Positions 44,345 through 53,764 of a stretch of DNA of 64,000 nt are shown here, in pieces; the stretch's first letter is position 1; every line of letters begins with the position of its first letter. The notes beneath the pieces were generated by a model. That model saw only the letters and a list, made by a program, of their open reading frames with translations. It was not told the origin of the DNA and made no database searches. The DNA is from Sagittula stellata E-37 (GTDB lineage Bacteria > Pseudomonadota > Alphaproteobacteria > Rhodobacterales > Rhodobacteraceae): the NCBI RefSeq assembly GCF_039724765.1, contig NZ_CP155729.1, positions 1,736,001 through 1,800,000 on the forward strand, written 5' to 3'. The position numbers and the translations under genes were made by a program.

Positions 44345-45429
44345 CAGCTTGCCCCGAAGCAGGTCGCCTGGCCCGCGCCCCAACCGATATGCACCTTGTC
44401 GCCGCGCTTGAGCGCGGCGAATTCGCCGGACTGCGGCAGGGTCACCTCGAGCGTTTCGCCGGCCGCATCCTCGACCAGCACGCGGCTGGCGGCGCCGTTG
44501 AACAACAGGCTCGTCACCGTGCCCTCGAGCCGGTTGTCAAAGCCCGACAGCGCCTCGGCACTGGCGGCAAGCCGGATGGATTCGGGGCGCACGAAGATCT
44601 CGGCCCTGTCGCCCTCGGCCAGGGTGGCCCCGGTGGCCCGCATGGCCAGCCCGCTGTCGGTACGCAGCTGCACCGCGCCGGCCTCCGCCCGTTCGACCCG
44701 GCCGGTCCAGCGGTTCGACTCGCCGATGAAACCGGCGACAAAGGGGGTGTCGGGGCGGTAGTAGAGGTCCTGGCCCGTGCCCACCTGCTCGAACCGGCCG
44801 GCATTCATCACGGCGATCTGGTCCGACATGACCAGCGCTTCGGACTGGTCGTGGGTGATATAGACAAAGGTGGTGTCGAAGGCGGCTTGCAGCGCCTTGA
44901 GTTCGACCTTCATGTGTTCGCGCAGTTTGAGGTCCAGCGCGCCAAGCGGTTCGTCCAGCAGCAGTACGTCCGGCTCAAGCACCATGCAGCGGGCAATGGC
45001 CACGCGCTGCTTTTGCCCGCCCGACAGCTCGTCGACCTTGCGCGCGCCGATGCCCGGCAGCCCAATCCGGTCGAGCGCTTCATCGACCTTGCGGGCGATC
45101 TCGGGTTTGGCCATGCCGCGGCGGCGCAACCCGTAGCCGATGTTCTCGGCAATCGTCATCATGGGGAAAAGGGCCAGATGCTGGAACACCATGTTCACCG
45201 GGCGTTTGTTCGGGGGCGTGTCCAGCACCGAGCCGCCCTTGATCCGGATATCGCCCGAACTGGGGTCGAGGAACCCCGCGATCATCCGCATGATCGTGGT
45301 CTTGCCGCAGCCCGAAGGCCCGAGGATCGAAAAGAAGCTGCCCGGCGGCACCGAGAAAGAGACGTTGTGGACAGCGGTCGTATCGCCGAAACGTTTGACG
45401 AGGTCGGCGCATTCCAGATCAGGGGTCAT
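44344..45429 (-). CDS. potA: Polyamine-type ABC ATPase (PotA)
   Basis: A 361-residue ATPase with Walker A LGPSGCGKTTIMRM, signature ELSGGQKQRVAIARCM, Walker B VLLLDEPLGALD, H-loop YITHDQSEAL, and a C-terminal TOBE domain. The whole fits PotA/FbpC-type importers. It is preceded by the solute-binding gene 49 bp upstream. Confidence 0.92.
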   Translation of the reverse strand: MTPDLECADLVKRFGDTTAVHNVSFSVPPGSFFSILGPSGCGKTTIMRMIAGFLDPSSGDIRIKGGSVLDTPPNKRPVNMVFQHLALFPMMTIAENIGYGLRRRGMAKPEIARKVDEALDRIGLPGIGARKVDELSGGQKQRVAIARCMVLEPDVLLLDEPLGALDLKLREHMKVELKALQAAFDTTFVYITHDQSEALVMSDQIAVMNAGRFEQVGTGQDLYYRPDTPFVAGFIGESNRWTGRVERAEAGAVQLRTDSGLAMRATGATLAEGDRAEIFVRPESIRLAASAEALSGFDNRLEGTVTSLLFNGAASRVLVEDAAGETLEVTLPQSGEFAALKRGDKVHIGWGAGQATCFGAS

Positions 45430-45478
45430 GTGAAGTCCGTTGAGTGGGGCGGCCCCGCGCAGGGACCGCCCGGTGTCA

Positions 45479-46540
45479 TCAGTTGGCGGCCTGGACGCGA
45501 TCCAGCACTTCGCCCTCGATCTGTTCGAGGCCGGCGGGGACGGGCGGATACCACTTGATGTTGTCGACCGCTTCGGGCGGGAAGCTGGCCTGATACTTGG
45601 CTTTCAGGCTGTCCTCGACATATTCGTCCGCGCCGGCGGACGCGGTGAAGTTACCGACAGCATCGGTGATCTTTGCCGCGATTTCGGGCTGCATGACAAA
45701 GTTGATCCACTCATAGGCCACGTCATCGGCCTGCCCCTTGGCGGGCAGCACGAAGGTGTCGATCCACCCCAGCGCGCCGGATGCGGGCGCGACGAAGGTG
45801 ATGTCGGCATTGTCGTCGTTCAGCTTCCAGCCGCCGGTGTCCCAGGCCATCGACGCGGTCACTTCGCCCGAGCGTACCAGGTTCATCAACTCATCGCCGC
45901 CGCCCCAGTAGGTTTTGACGTTGGCCTTGCACTCGGTCAGCTTGGCTTCGACCTTTTCCATGATTTCCTTGTACTTCGCCTCATCGCCGTAGGCGGCGAA
46001 GGGGTCTTCGCCCATGGCAAAGGCAAAGCCGATCAGCGTCGGGCGCTTGAGGCGGTAGGACACCTTGCCCGCCACTTCGGGCGCGCAGAGGTCGGTGTAA
46101 TCCTTGACCACGTCGCCTGCCTCGGCGGTGTTCAGCACCAGGCCCGAGGTGCCCCAGACATGCGGCACGCCGTAGACGTCGCCGTTCACGGTGGTGTTCT
46201 CCATCGTGGCCTTCAGCATCGAGGGGATGAAGAGGTCCTGATCCAGCTTGGAGACATCCATCGGCTTGTAGATGCCGAACTCCATCTGTGGGCCCATCAC
46301 GCGGTCCTGGCTGGGCTGCGCGAGGTCGAACCCGCCGCCGCCGGTGGCGCGCAGCTTGGCGATCATTTCCTCGTTGTTCGATTTGGTCACCTCGACCGTG
46401 TGGCCGGTCTGTTCCTCGAACATGGCGACGACATCGTCGGGCGCGTATCCGCCCCAGGTCAGGAGGCGCAGCGTGTCGGCCTGCGCCACGGAAGCGAGAC
46501 CCGCCAGCACGGTCGTGGCCAGCATAAGGGTTCTGGTCAT
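45479..46540 (-). CDS. potD: Polyamine-type solute-binding protein (PotD/PotF)
   Basis: A 353-residue periplasmic binding protein with a signal peptide (MTRTLMLATTVLAGLASVAQA) and the polyamine-binding family opening LRLLTWGGYAPDDVVAMFEEQTG. Similar genes bind putrescine, spermidine or related compounds; the ligand is not determinable. The start at 46540 is preferred over the long upstream frame, which has no coding support. First gene of the four-gene operon. Confidence 0.88.
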   Translation of the reverse strand: MTRTLMLATTVLAGLASVAQADTLRLLTWGGYAPDDVVAMFEEQTGHTVEVTKSNNEEMIAKLRATGGGGFDLAQPSQDRVMGPQMEFGIYKPMDVSKLDQDLFIPSMLKATMENTTVNGDVYGVPHVWGTSGLVLNTAEAGDVVKDYTDLCAPEVAGKVSYRLKRPTLIGFAFAMGEDPFAAYGDEAKYKEIMEKVEAKLTECKANVKTYWGGGDELMNLVRSGEVTASMAWDTGGWKLNDDNADITFVAPASGALGWIDTFVLPAKGQADDVAYEWINFVMQPEIAAKITDAVGNFTASAGADEYVEDSLKAKYQASFPPEAVDNIKWYPPVPAGLEQIEGEVLDRVQAAN

Positions 46541-46576
46541 GGGATATCCTCTCTGTCGTGTACTGTTGTTCCGGTC

Positions 46577-46605
46577 AGAATGCGCGCGCCGGACCAAATG
46601 GTCAA
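46577..46605 (-). promoter_or_regulatory. Candidate pot promoter with overlapping palindrome
   Basis: On the minus strand TTGACC (46605-46600) and CATTCT (46582-46577) are 17 bp apart, a plausible but weak promoter 37 bp upstream of the potD ATG. It overlaps the palindrome GACCA-AA-TGGTC (46592-46603), which could be an operator. Confidence 0.4.
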
Positions 46606-47100
46606 ATTCTAGTTCGGCACGAAACGCTTCCTTGTCCTCCTGAATTGCGAAACCGCCGTGACAGTTTTTGAAATGACGCAGTGTCCCGCGCCCGTTGGCC
46701 GGGAGCCGTCGGTAGTATCCACTAATGGCAAGGAGCGATCCGCTTTCTGCGGGCGGGCAGGGAGCGTTTGGACTGACCGACCTCGCCTGACGGTTGCATT
46801 GATGGGGTGCAGCGTGCCGCTTGCGCGATTGCCCGGCGGCTCTGCGATCATCGGATTGAGGCGCGCAAGGTGCTTCGCATCGCGATCGGTCGGCGCGGAC
46901 GGGTCGCACCTTCAAACGGCGTAAACCGGCAGATCGGCCGCCGCGCCCCGGCTTCGCAGGTCGCTGCTCCGGTTCTCGGTGCTGGACCGGGCCAGCGGCG
47001 CTTCCGCCGCGACGAATGTTGCATCTGGCCCTTGCTTATTGCTAAGTCCCTGAGAACGCCGCATAGTTGTCGGAACTCATGTGACGTGTATGCGAGAACG

Positions 47101-48849
47101 ATGAAAGACCAGGATGCCACGCCGCCCGATATCAGCGGCAAGCTGCTGCAGTTCCTCGATGCGGCGTATGAGGCCCCTTTCGATCCCGGCAACTTCGACG
47201 AGGTGATCGACAGCGCGGCGGCCTATCTGTTTGCCTCCGCCTCCGATCCGTTGCCTGCGTGGCACGTCCGGCAAGGTCTGCACGATCCGCTGATCGAGTC
47301 CCATTCGGCCCGGCTGCAGAGGATGCTCGAAGCGCAGGAAACCGACGTTCGGACGCGGCCGGAAGCTCTGGTGAAGAACCGGTTGGCGGCGCTGGTGATA
47401 GACCCTTCGGGAACCTGCATCGGCAATTCCAACGCCGCATCGTTGTTCGGCCTGACCTTCCCCTGCGAGCTGGAAGACCTGCGCTTTTCCGGCGATACGG
47501 CGGCGCTTCTGCGCCGCATGCTGGCCGACACCCGGCGCAATGTACCGATGGAGACCGATGCCGCCGTGCTTGAGATGCCGGATGGCGAGCGTTTCGTCGC
47601 GCGCATCACCCAGCATCAGCACGTGGACCCGGACAGCGGCGAATCGTGCAGCGGGCTGGCGGTGACGATCGCGCGGGTTGCCTGGGGCGACGACAGCCTG
47701 CCCCTCATCCAGGGCGCCTTCGGTCTTTCGACCTCCGAATCCGAGGTGTTGCTGGAAATCCTGCGCGGTCGGAGCCACGCGGAAATCGCCGAACTGCGGG
47801 GGCGGAGCGTCGAGACGATCCGCAGCCAGGCGAAGGCGATCCTGGGCAAGACAGGCTTTGCCCGGATGCCGCAACTGATTGCGATCCTGAACCAGATGGC
47901 GTTGTTTTCGGAGCCCGGCATCGTGCCGGAGGCAGAGGCCCATGTGCCCGCGATGCCCGACGCCCTGCGGCTGGACGTGGGGGAGGGACGGCGCCTGGCC
48001 TACCGCCAGTTCGGCCGTGTTGGGGGAATGCCCGTGCTCTTCGTGCACGGCTACATCACGGGTCCCTATTTCAACGCACCGTTGGTCGACGGGTTTTCGT
48101 CCATGGGTCTCGACGTGCTGGCACCGTCGCGCCCGGGGTTCGGACAATCCTCGGTGCCGCGCGACTGGGACGCCTATGACGACGTGGTCGTCGCTGACGC
48201 TCTGGCGCTGGCCGAAGCGCGTTTCGGCGAACCGGTTCTGATCGTTGCACACCAGGGCGGAGTCAGCCATGCCTGCCGGATCGCCCGGGCGCTGGGGCCC
48301 CGCTGCCGGGGCATGCTGATGGTGAGCGCGGGCATTCCCATCGACGACGCGCGGCACGTCCGCCACATGAATCGTCAGACCCGGGTCGCGGCCATCGCGG
48401 CGCGCTACACGCCGTCGATGTTTGCGATGTTGCTCAGGATCGGGATCGCGCAGTTCAACCGGATCGGCCATGTCGCCTACCTGAACAAGTACTTCCAGGG
48501 CTCGCACGCCGACATCGAAGCGTTGAAGCGGCCGGACATCCTCGACCTCTACCGCCGCAGCGTGCACCACATGATCACGCAGGGCACGCGGCACATGGTG
48601 ACGGACGGGCGCGCGGCGATGGCGGACTGGGGCGGCGACTACAAGGCACTGGGCGTTCCGATCCGCTGGTTGCACGGGAGCGCCGATCCGGTCATGGAGG
48701 TGAGCTTTGTCGAGGAGTGGGCAAAGGCGCATGGCCACGACCCCGTGGACATCGTGGAAGGCGGCGCGAACAGCATGCTGTGGCTACACGCGGACCGCGT
48801 CCTGCAAGCCTTGGCAGGACTGATCGAAGATACGGAAAACGATGGATAA
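47101..48849 (+). CDS. LuxR-type regulator fused to an alpha/beta-hydrolase domain
   Basis: A 582-residue two-part protein. Residues about 10-200 hold a PAS-like sensor region, and 207-260 a LuxR/GerE helix-turn-helix (LSTSESEVLLEILRGRSHAEIAELRGRSVETIRSQAKAIL). Residues about 285-575 resemble an alpha/beta-hydrolase. The nucleophile elbow, usually GHSxGG, is AHQGG, with Gln near residue 385 in place of Ser. The usual His segment reads EGGANSM, lacking the His. The hydrolase domain is therefore probably a ligand-binding, non-catalytic sensor. Divergent from the pot operon across 560 bp, so it may regulate polyamine-type uptake; this is inference. The ATG at 47101 was chosen over an upstream frame. 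Confidence 0.78.
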   Translation: MKDQDATPPDISGKLLQFLDAAYEAPFDPGNFDEVIDSAAAYLFASASDPLPAWHVRQGLHDPLIESHSARLQRMLEAQETDVRTRPEALVKNRLAALVIDPSGTCIGNSNAASLFGLTFPCELEDLRFSGDTAALLRRMLADTRRNVPMETDAAVLEMPDGERFVARITQHQHVDPDSGESCSGLAVTIARVAWGDDSLPLIQGAFGLSTSESEVLLEILRGRSHAEIAELRGRSVETIRSQAKAILGKTGFARMPQLIAILNQMALFSEPGIVPEAEAHVPAMPDALRLDVGEGRRLAYRQFGRVGGMPVLFVHGYITGPYFNAPLVDGFSSMGLDVLAPSRPGFGQSSVPRDWDAYDDVVVADALALAEARFGEPVLIVAHQGGVSHACRIARALGPRCRGMLMVSAGIPIDDARHVRHMNRQTRVAAIAARYTPSMFAMLLRIGIAQFNRIGHVAYLNKYFQGSHADIEALKRPDILDLYRRSVHHMITQGTRHMVTDGRAAMADWGGDYKALGVPIRWLHGSADPVMEVSFVEEWAKAHGHDPVDIVEGGANSMLWLHADRVLQALAGLIEDTENDG

Positions 48850-48859
48850 ACGTCGTCAT

Positions 48860-48920
48860 TCACCCTTGAGGGTGATGCGGTGCTCGGCGGAGTCCGTTAA
48901 CCGTCCTGCTTAGGCAGGAC
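48860..48920 (+). repeat. Two small hairpins after the LuxR-hydrolase gene
   Basis: TCACCC-TTGA-GGGTGA (48860-48875) and GTCCTGC-TTAG-GCAGGAC (48903-48920) are perfect hairpins in the gap before the large surface-protein gene. Neither is followed by a T-tract, so they are weak terminator candidates or mRNA-protecting structures. Confidence 0.45.
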
Positions 48921-49014
48921 CGAGCAGTCCATCCACCTGATTTCTCAGGCTTCGCCCGTGTGGAAGCGGACCCGTTCGTCATTGCCGCAGACTTGATTTT
49001 GAGACGGATTTACC

Positions 49015-51915
49015 ATGCCTACGCCGCAAGACACGATCGCCTTCGGGGCGACACAATGGTTCTACGAAGTCAACGGGACCGCGCGCCCGAACGACATCCG
49101 CTACTTCGATCTCGGCAACGGGCGCGTGCTGTCCAGTTGGTGGGTGACGCGTAACCCGCTCGCCGACCAGATCCCCAGCCTGGATGACGGGTTCACCGGC
49201 GTTTACAATTCGGCGTACTACATGATCCGCGACATCGACGGCACAGAAATCGTGCCGCCGACGCTCATGGACCCAGCCTATACGACCGCCGTCGGGCCAA
49301 ACGGCAATCCGCAGATGGTCTTTGCCGCGACGCCCACCCCAACAGGCGAGATCGTGCTGCACTATGGCATCGTCGACACGATCTATCCGCCCGTGATGGA
49401 TCACTACACCGTCACCGTTTCGGCCAATGGCACGCCGGGAGCCCCAGTCGCCGTGCCGTCCAACAGCCAGTATATCCTCGCATACGACAGTGTCCTGCTG
49501 TCCAACGGCAATGCGGCCGTCGTGTCTGAGGCAGGTGTGACCGTGATCGACTCCACCGGCGCAATCGTCGGGACCAGCGGCAGCTATGGCGGCACCGACG
49601 ATTGGAAAATCCTCGAAACGTCCGACGGACGGCTCATGGTGATCACGGCCTACGGCGCGCGGGCCAGCGCGGACACCAACATCAAGGGTCAGTTCTTCGA
49701 TCTGACCGGGGCACCGCTGGCGCAGGAGTTCGACATCGCGGGCCCGCCGGCGACCCCGAGCTACGCCTACTACGTCGATGCCGGGGCAGGGGTCACGGAG
49801 TTGACGGACGGCCGCTTTGTCGTGGCATGGGGCGAAGAAGGGTCTTCGCTGGAGGGCAACACGGCCAACGCGCAAAGCGGCATCCACGTGGTGATCCTGA
49901 ACTCTGACGGGACAATCGCCAAGGGTCCGTTCCTGGGCAATCCGGACGCGCAGTCCATGGCGCAGTTCGAGCCGACGGTGTTCGCGCTGGCAGACGGCGG
50001 CTTTGCCATCGGGTACGAGAGCGACGACGTCGTGGGGACCATCACCACGCAATACCGCATCCAGCTTTTCGACGCCGCGGGCGATCCGGTCGGCCCGTCC
50101 TATCATCCCGACGCCTACACGCTGTCGGGTCCCGAAGCGCGTGGCCAGCAGGAAATGGTCATCCTGCCCGATGGGCGCGGCCTCGTGATCGACGAGTTGG
50201 GTGGCTCCACCGTGATCGAGATCGGCAATGGCATCGTGGCGGGCAACACGCCTCCGGTGACACCGGGCTTTACCGGCACGACGGACGAGAACACGCCTTT
50301 CACCGGGCAGCTGATCGCGACGGATGCGGACGGCGACCCCCTGACCTTCGTGGCGAACCTGATCCCGGCGCTGAACGACGCGGGGCAGATCGTGGGCAAC
50401 GCGGTGGTGAATTCCGATGGCAGCTTTACCTTCACGCCGGGCTATCCTGGGATCAGCCCGGTGGGCACCGCGCGGTTCACCTATACAGTGTCCGACGGTG
50501 TGAACACGGGCGTATCGGGCACGGCGGTCTTCACCGTGACGGCAGGCTCGGGCGGGAACCCGACCAACACCGCGCCGGTGCCGGGGGCTGTCGTCTTGAA
50601 CGGCACCGAGGATACCGCCATCGCCGGGCAGGCCACAGCGACCGATGCCGACAACGACGCGCTGACCTATGCGCTTGGGGCGACGGCGGCGGCGCACGGG
50701 ACGGCCACGATCACCAGCGGCGGTGCGATCAGCTACCAGCCGGACGCCGATTTCTTCGGGTCGGACAGTTTCGATATCACGGTGAGCGACGGCACCAATG
50801 CGCCGGTGACCACCTCTGTCACGGTCAATGTCGCGGGCGCGCAGGACGTGCCGGTGGCGCAGGACGGCAGTGGCACCGTCGTTTCCGGAAACGCCCTGAC
50901 CACCGCGCTTTCGGCCTTCGATGCGGACGGGGACACGCTTGTCTTTGCACTGGACAGCGGCCCGGCCAACGGCAGCGTCACGGTGTCGGCCAACGGGTCT
51001 GCGGTCTACACGCCCGACGCTGGATTCTCGGGCAGCGACAGCTTTGTCTTCCGCGTCTCAGACGGCACGGACACCGACACAGGGACAGTTTTCGTGCAGG
51101 TGGACGCCGCTCCGCCCCCCGCGCCTATGACGCTCGCCGCCCTGAACGGGACGACGATCACCGGCCTGCAGCCGGGCGGGCGGATCACGGTGACCGATGC
51201 GACCGGGCTCGATCCATCCGACCTTGTGGTGGACGCATCGACAGGGAGCGTGACATTCGGTGGCGTCCAGTTCCAGGTGACGGCGGATCTTGCCGCCAAC
51301 AGCTTTGTCCTGGCCGAAGCGGCGGGCGGCGGGTTTGACTTGATTCTGCTCGATGAACTGGAGGGCAACGGAAGCGACCTTGGCGAAGGCACCGCGGTGT
51401 CGGGTGGCATGGTCAACGGACTCGGTCCGGACGGGTTCTTCACCGGCAACGGCACGCGCGACTACACGGTCACACTCGATGCATCGACCTCAGCCTACGA
51501 CAACGCGATCGGGGCCTACGTGCGCCGCGCAGACGGCAGCATTTCCGACGTCCAGGTCCTTTTCGCCGACGCCAAGGCCGCAGGGGCCGGGGCAACCGCG
51601 ACGATGTCCAACATCGTGGACGACGGTGTGCTGGAATTCTTCTTCATCCAGAATGCCGCATCGGCGGCGGCAGGGCTGTCCGGTCCACTTTCCATCGACG
51701 CATCGGGCAACCTGTTGGAGGGCGGAGTCGACACGGGTCTCACCACCTATTTCTCGGAAGTGGGTCTGAACGCCGACGGTACGGAGCATTTCCTCTCCGG
51801 TGCTGTCGATGGCGGGGGCGGCCTGCGTGTCGGCATCGAAGACCTGACTGGCGGAGGTGACATGGACTACCAGGACATGGTCTTTGTGGTTGCGTGGACC
51901 GACGACGGCATTTGA
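49015..51915 (+). CDS. Large cadherin-like/DUF4114 surface or secreted protein
   Basis: A 966-residue acidic protein. Residues 1-400 resemble a beta-propeller-like or repeated beta region of unknown type. Residues about 415-700 contain three cadherin-like/VCBS-type repeats (TDENTPFTGQLIATDADGDPL, TEDTAIAGQATATDADNDAL, VVSGNALTTALSAFDADGDTL), each with DADGD-like calcium sites. The C-terminal 80 residues match DUF4114 (LRVGIEDLTGGGDMDYQDMVFVV). No signal peptide or RTX nonapeptides are present, yet such proteins are often type I secreted in Rhodobacterales. Function as an adhesin or matrix protein is inferred. Confidence 0.75.
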   Translation: MPTPQDTIAFGATQWFYEVNGTARPNDIRYFDLGNGRVLSSWWVTRNPLADQIPSLDDGFTGVYNSAYYMIRDIDGTEIVPPTLMDPAYTTAVGPNGNPQMVFAATPTPTGEIVLHYGIVDTIYPPVMDHYTVTVSANGTPGAPVAVPSNSQYILAYDSVLLSNGNAAVVSEAGVTVIDSTGAIVGTSGSYGGTDDWKILETSDGRLMVITAYGARASADTNIKGQFFDLTGAPLAQEFDIAGPPATPSYAYYVDAGAGVTELTDGRFVVAWGEEGSSLEGNTANAQSGIHVVILNSDGTIAKGPFLGNPDAQSMAQFEPTVFALADGGFAIGYESDDVVGTITTQYRIQLFDAAGDPVGPSYHPDAYTLSGPEARGQQEMVILPDGRGLVIDELGGSTVIEIGNGIVAGNTPPVTPGFTGTTDENTPFTGQLIATDADGDPLTFVANLIPALNDAGQIVGNAVVNSDGSFTFTPGYPGISPVGTARFTYTVSDGVNTGVSGTAVFTVTAGSGGNPTNTAPVPGAVVLNGTEDTAIAGQATATDADNDALTYALGATAAAHGTATITSGGAISYQPDADFFGSDSFDITVSDGTNAPVTTSVTVNVAGAQDVPVAQDGSGTVVSGNALTTALSAFDADGDTLVFALDSGPANGSVTVSANGSAVYTPDAGFSGSDSFVFRVSDGTDTDTGTVFVQVDAAPPPAPMTLAALNGTTITGLQPGGRITVTDATGLDPSDLVVDASTGSVTFGGVQFQVTADLAANSFVLAEAAGGGFDLILLDELEGNGSDLGEGTAVSGGMVNGLGPDGFFTGNGTRDYTVTLDASTSAYDNAIGAYVRRADGSISDVQVLFADAKAAGAGATATMSNIVDDGVLEFFFIQNAASAAAGLSGPLSIDASGNLLEGGVDTGLTTYFSEVGLNADGTEHFLSGAVDGGGGLRVGIEDLTGGGDMDYQDMVFVVAWTDDGI

Positions 51916-52384
51916 TTTTCCGCGCGCCCCCGGATGCGTGTCCATCCGCGGGGCCCGCCTCAGCGGCGCCTGTGCGTGGCGCGTTTGTTGGTTGAAGTTA
52001 TTTGGGTTGCTTCGGCGTGTCACGTTTCGTGACGCATCGGTTGAGTTGTTTCGTTCTTGCCGAGTATGCGTTTGCGGGACACGCCATGCGAATTTTGCGC
52101 ATGGTTGGCACGGCTGCCGGGGGTGAGTGACCGCGCAGTCCGTCAAGACGTCGAAGAGGGCGGCAGGGGCTTGGCCCCGCCGCCCCATTATTCGCCCAGC
52201 GTCCTTTGCATGTCGCTCGGCATACGTGCCGCGATTGTCTCGCGCTGTGCCATTCGAAACGGCGCAGCCCATTTTTCCGGAGACAACCGTGACCGCGCTT
52301 CCCGACAGGCACACGCGACCTGACCGGAGGCGCAGATTCGATGCGTGGCCGGGCCATGCATGGGGCGCGACGCCCCCGTATCCC
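51916..52384. other. Convergent gap with a strong hairpin
   Basis: A 469-bp segment between convergent genes. GGGCGGC-A-GGGGC (52158-52170) and GCCCC-GCCGCCC (52174-52185) form a 12-bp stem, and GTCACG-TTT-CGTGAC (52019-52033) is a perfect small palindrome. No gene is convincing; long antisense frames here lack support. Confidence 0.5.
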
Positions 52385-53002
52385 TCAGTCCGTTTCGCGG
52401 TGACCGATGCGCACGTCGTCCCGATGCGCAGAGGTATCGAGCCGCCGGGACGCGCGTGTGCCCGGCACGTACATCTCCGCCATACGAAAGTAGGCGCGCA
52501 ACTCCTCTTTGACGATACCGAGCGTCTTGCGGGCTTCGCGCACCGGCATCGACTGCCACGGCTCCTGCTCGAAGGGGATCAGGTGAAGGTTGCGGCCCGG
52601 CAGGTTGTCGATGGAAAATCCGACGCCCAGCCGGAAGGAGGCGATGTGCGCCTCTTCGAACCGCCAGTGTTTCGGGTATTCCGTGGTCGACACGCGAATG
52701 AACGTGTCGATGGCCTCGTCGGTTATGTCCGAAGCTGCCCCCATGGTGGCGCCGATGACGAAGGCTTCGTCCTGGACGTGTAGCCCACGCCCCAGAAGGA
52801 CGTGGATGCAGTCGTGGCGCGGCAAGGATATCGCGCCGGGCAGGGCCTCCGGGCTTTCCGGGTTCTCGTAGCGGCGGATGATCTCGGGGACGTCTTGGGG
52901 TTCGGCCGCAGGCAGGGTGGCGAGCACGCCGGCGATGGTCATCTCGTCGGTATCGAGCCCGGGGTTCCATTCGTCCCAGTTCAGGTCGATGCGTCGGCCC
53001 AT
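52385..53002 (-). CDS. Unknown protein with a Coq4-like HDxxH-x11-E motif
   Basis: A 205-residue soluble protein. The segment RHDCIHVLLGRGLHVQDEAFVIGATMG contains HDxxH followed by 11 residues and a Glu, the metal-binding pattern of the Coq4 (ubiquinone biosynthesis) family. The rest has no clear match, and I cannot assign a reaction. It is the last gene of a five-gene operon, three bases after the VWA gene. The motif match is direct; membership of the Coq4 family needs a profile search. Confidence 0.6.
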   Translation of the reverse strand: MGRRIDLNWDEWNPGLDTDEMTIAGVLATLPAAEPQDVPEIIRRYENPESPEALPGAISLPRHDCIHVLLGRGLHVQDEAFVIGATMGAASDITDEAIDTFIRVSTTEYPKHWRFEEAHIASFRLGVGFSIDNLPGRNLHLIPFEQEPWQSMPVREARKTLGIVKEELRAYFRMAEMYVPGTRASRRLDTSAHRDDVRIGHRETD

Positions 53003-53005
53003 GGG

Positions 53006-53752
53006 TCAGCCCTCCCCATCTGTGAACTCGGTGATGGCGGCGAAGTTGTCATTCTCGGCCACCGCCGCCTGAAGCGCGCCTTCCAACGCCGCCACGTTGG
53101 CGACATCGACGAAACTGCCAAGGTCCGCGCGGCGCAACACATGGTTGCCGCGTATGCCGATACCAATGGTTGTCAGCTGTATCGGTGTCTTTGCGGCAAG
53201 GTCCTCGATGGCCCGCTGCAACGCCTCGCCATCGTCGGCGGCGCCGTCGGTGGTCACGATCATTCGGAAGGTGCCGAAACCCCGGACGGAGCTTGCCTCT
53301 GCCTCAAGCATCGCCTGCGTGTCGAGGATCGCGCGTGTGAGAGGCGTGGACCCGGTGTCGCGGATCGGAGCAAGAGCTGCCGGCAATGTCCGTCGTGCGT
53401 CGGCGACAGATGCGAAGGGGAGCACGACACCGGCGTTGAGCGCGACAACCGCGACCCGGTCGGTGTCCTGCATGGCGCTCAGGGCATCGACGACCGCCTG
53501 CTTCGCGGCCTCCATGTCCGATCCCATGGACCCGCTGTCATCCAGAACGATGGCGGTTATGCGGCGGTTCGGGTCCGGGAGGGCGTCGACCAGATCCGCC
53601 TCCAGCGACGGCCAGGCGGCGATGGCCGCCCAGTCGGGCGGGACGGGATCATGTGTGATGGTGACCCAGTCCAAGTTCGACTGGCTGCGAAAAATCACGA
53701 CGGCCGCAATGGCGACGATCCCGGCCGGAATGGCAATCTTGGCGATTTTCAT
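53006..53752 (-). CDS. Membrane-anchored VWA-domain protein
   Basis: A 248-residue protein with an N-terminal membrane anchor (KIAIPAGIVAIAAVVIF), then a von Willebrand A domain. The metal-ion site DxSxS is DDSGSMGSD at about residues 72-80, with the threonine in GSTPLTRAI and the aspartate in TTDGAADDG. All the MIDAS residues are intact, so divalent-metal-dependent binding to a partner is expected in the periplasm. The partner is probably the neighbouring solute-binding/OmpA fusion, as inferred from the operon. Confidence 0.82.
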   Translation of the reverse strand: MKIAKIAIPAGIVAIAAVVIFRSQSNLDWVTITHDPVPPDWAAIAAWPSLEADLVDALPDPNRRITAIVLDDSGSMGSDMEAAKQAVVDALSAMQDTDRVAVVALNAGVVLPFASVADARRTLPAALAPIRDTGSTPLTRAILDTQAMLEAEASSVRGFGTFRMIVTTDGAADDGEALQRAIEDLAAKTPIQLTTIGIGIRGNHVLRRADLGSFVDVANVAALEGALQAAVAENDNFAAITEFTDGEG

Positions 53753-53764
53753 GTCGTCTCCTCC

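Noticed and set aside
47077..48738. 553-codon minus-strand frame over the LuxR-hydrolase gene
   Set aside because: The plus strand has a recognisable helix-turn-helix and hydrolase fold; the other strand has nothing recognisable.
52188..52970. 260-codon minus-strand frame overlapping the Coq4-motif gene in another frame
   Set aside because: Arg/Pro-rich with no motif; the neighbouring frame has family-like sequence and operon-style spacing.
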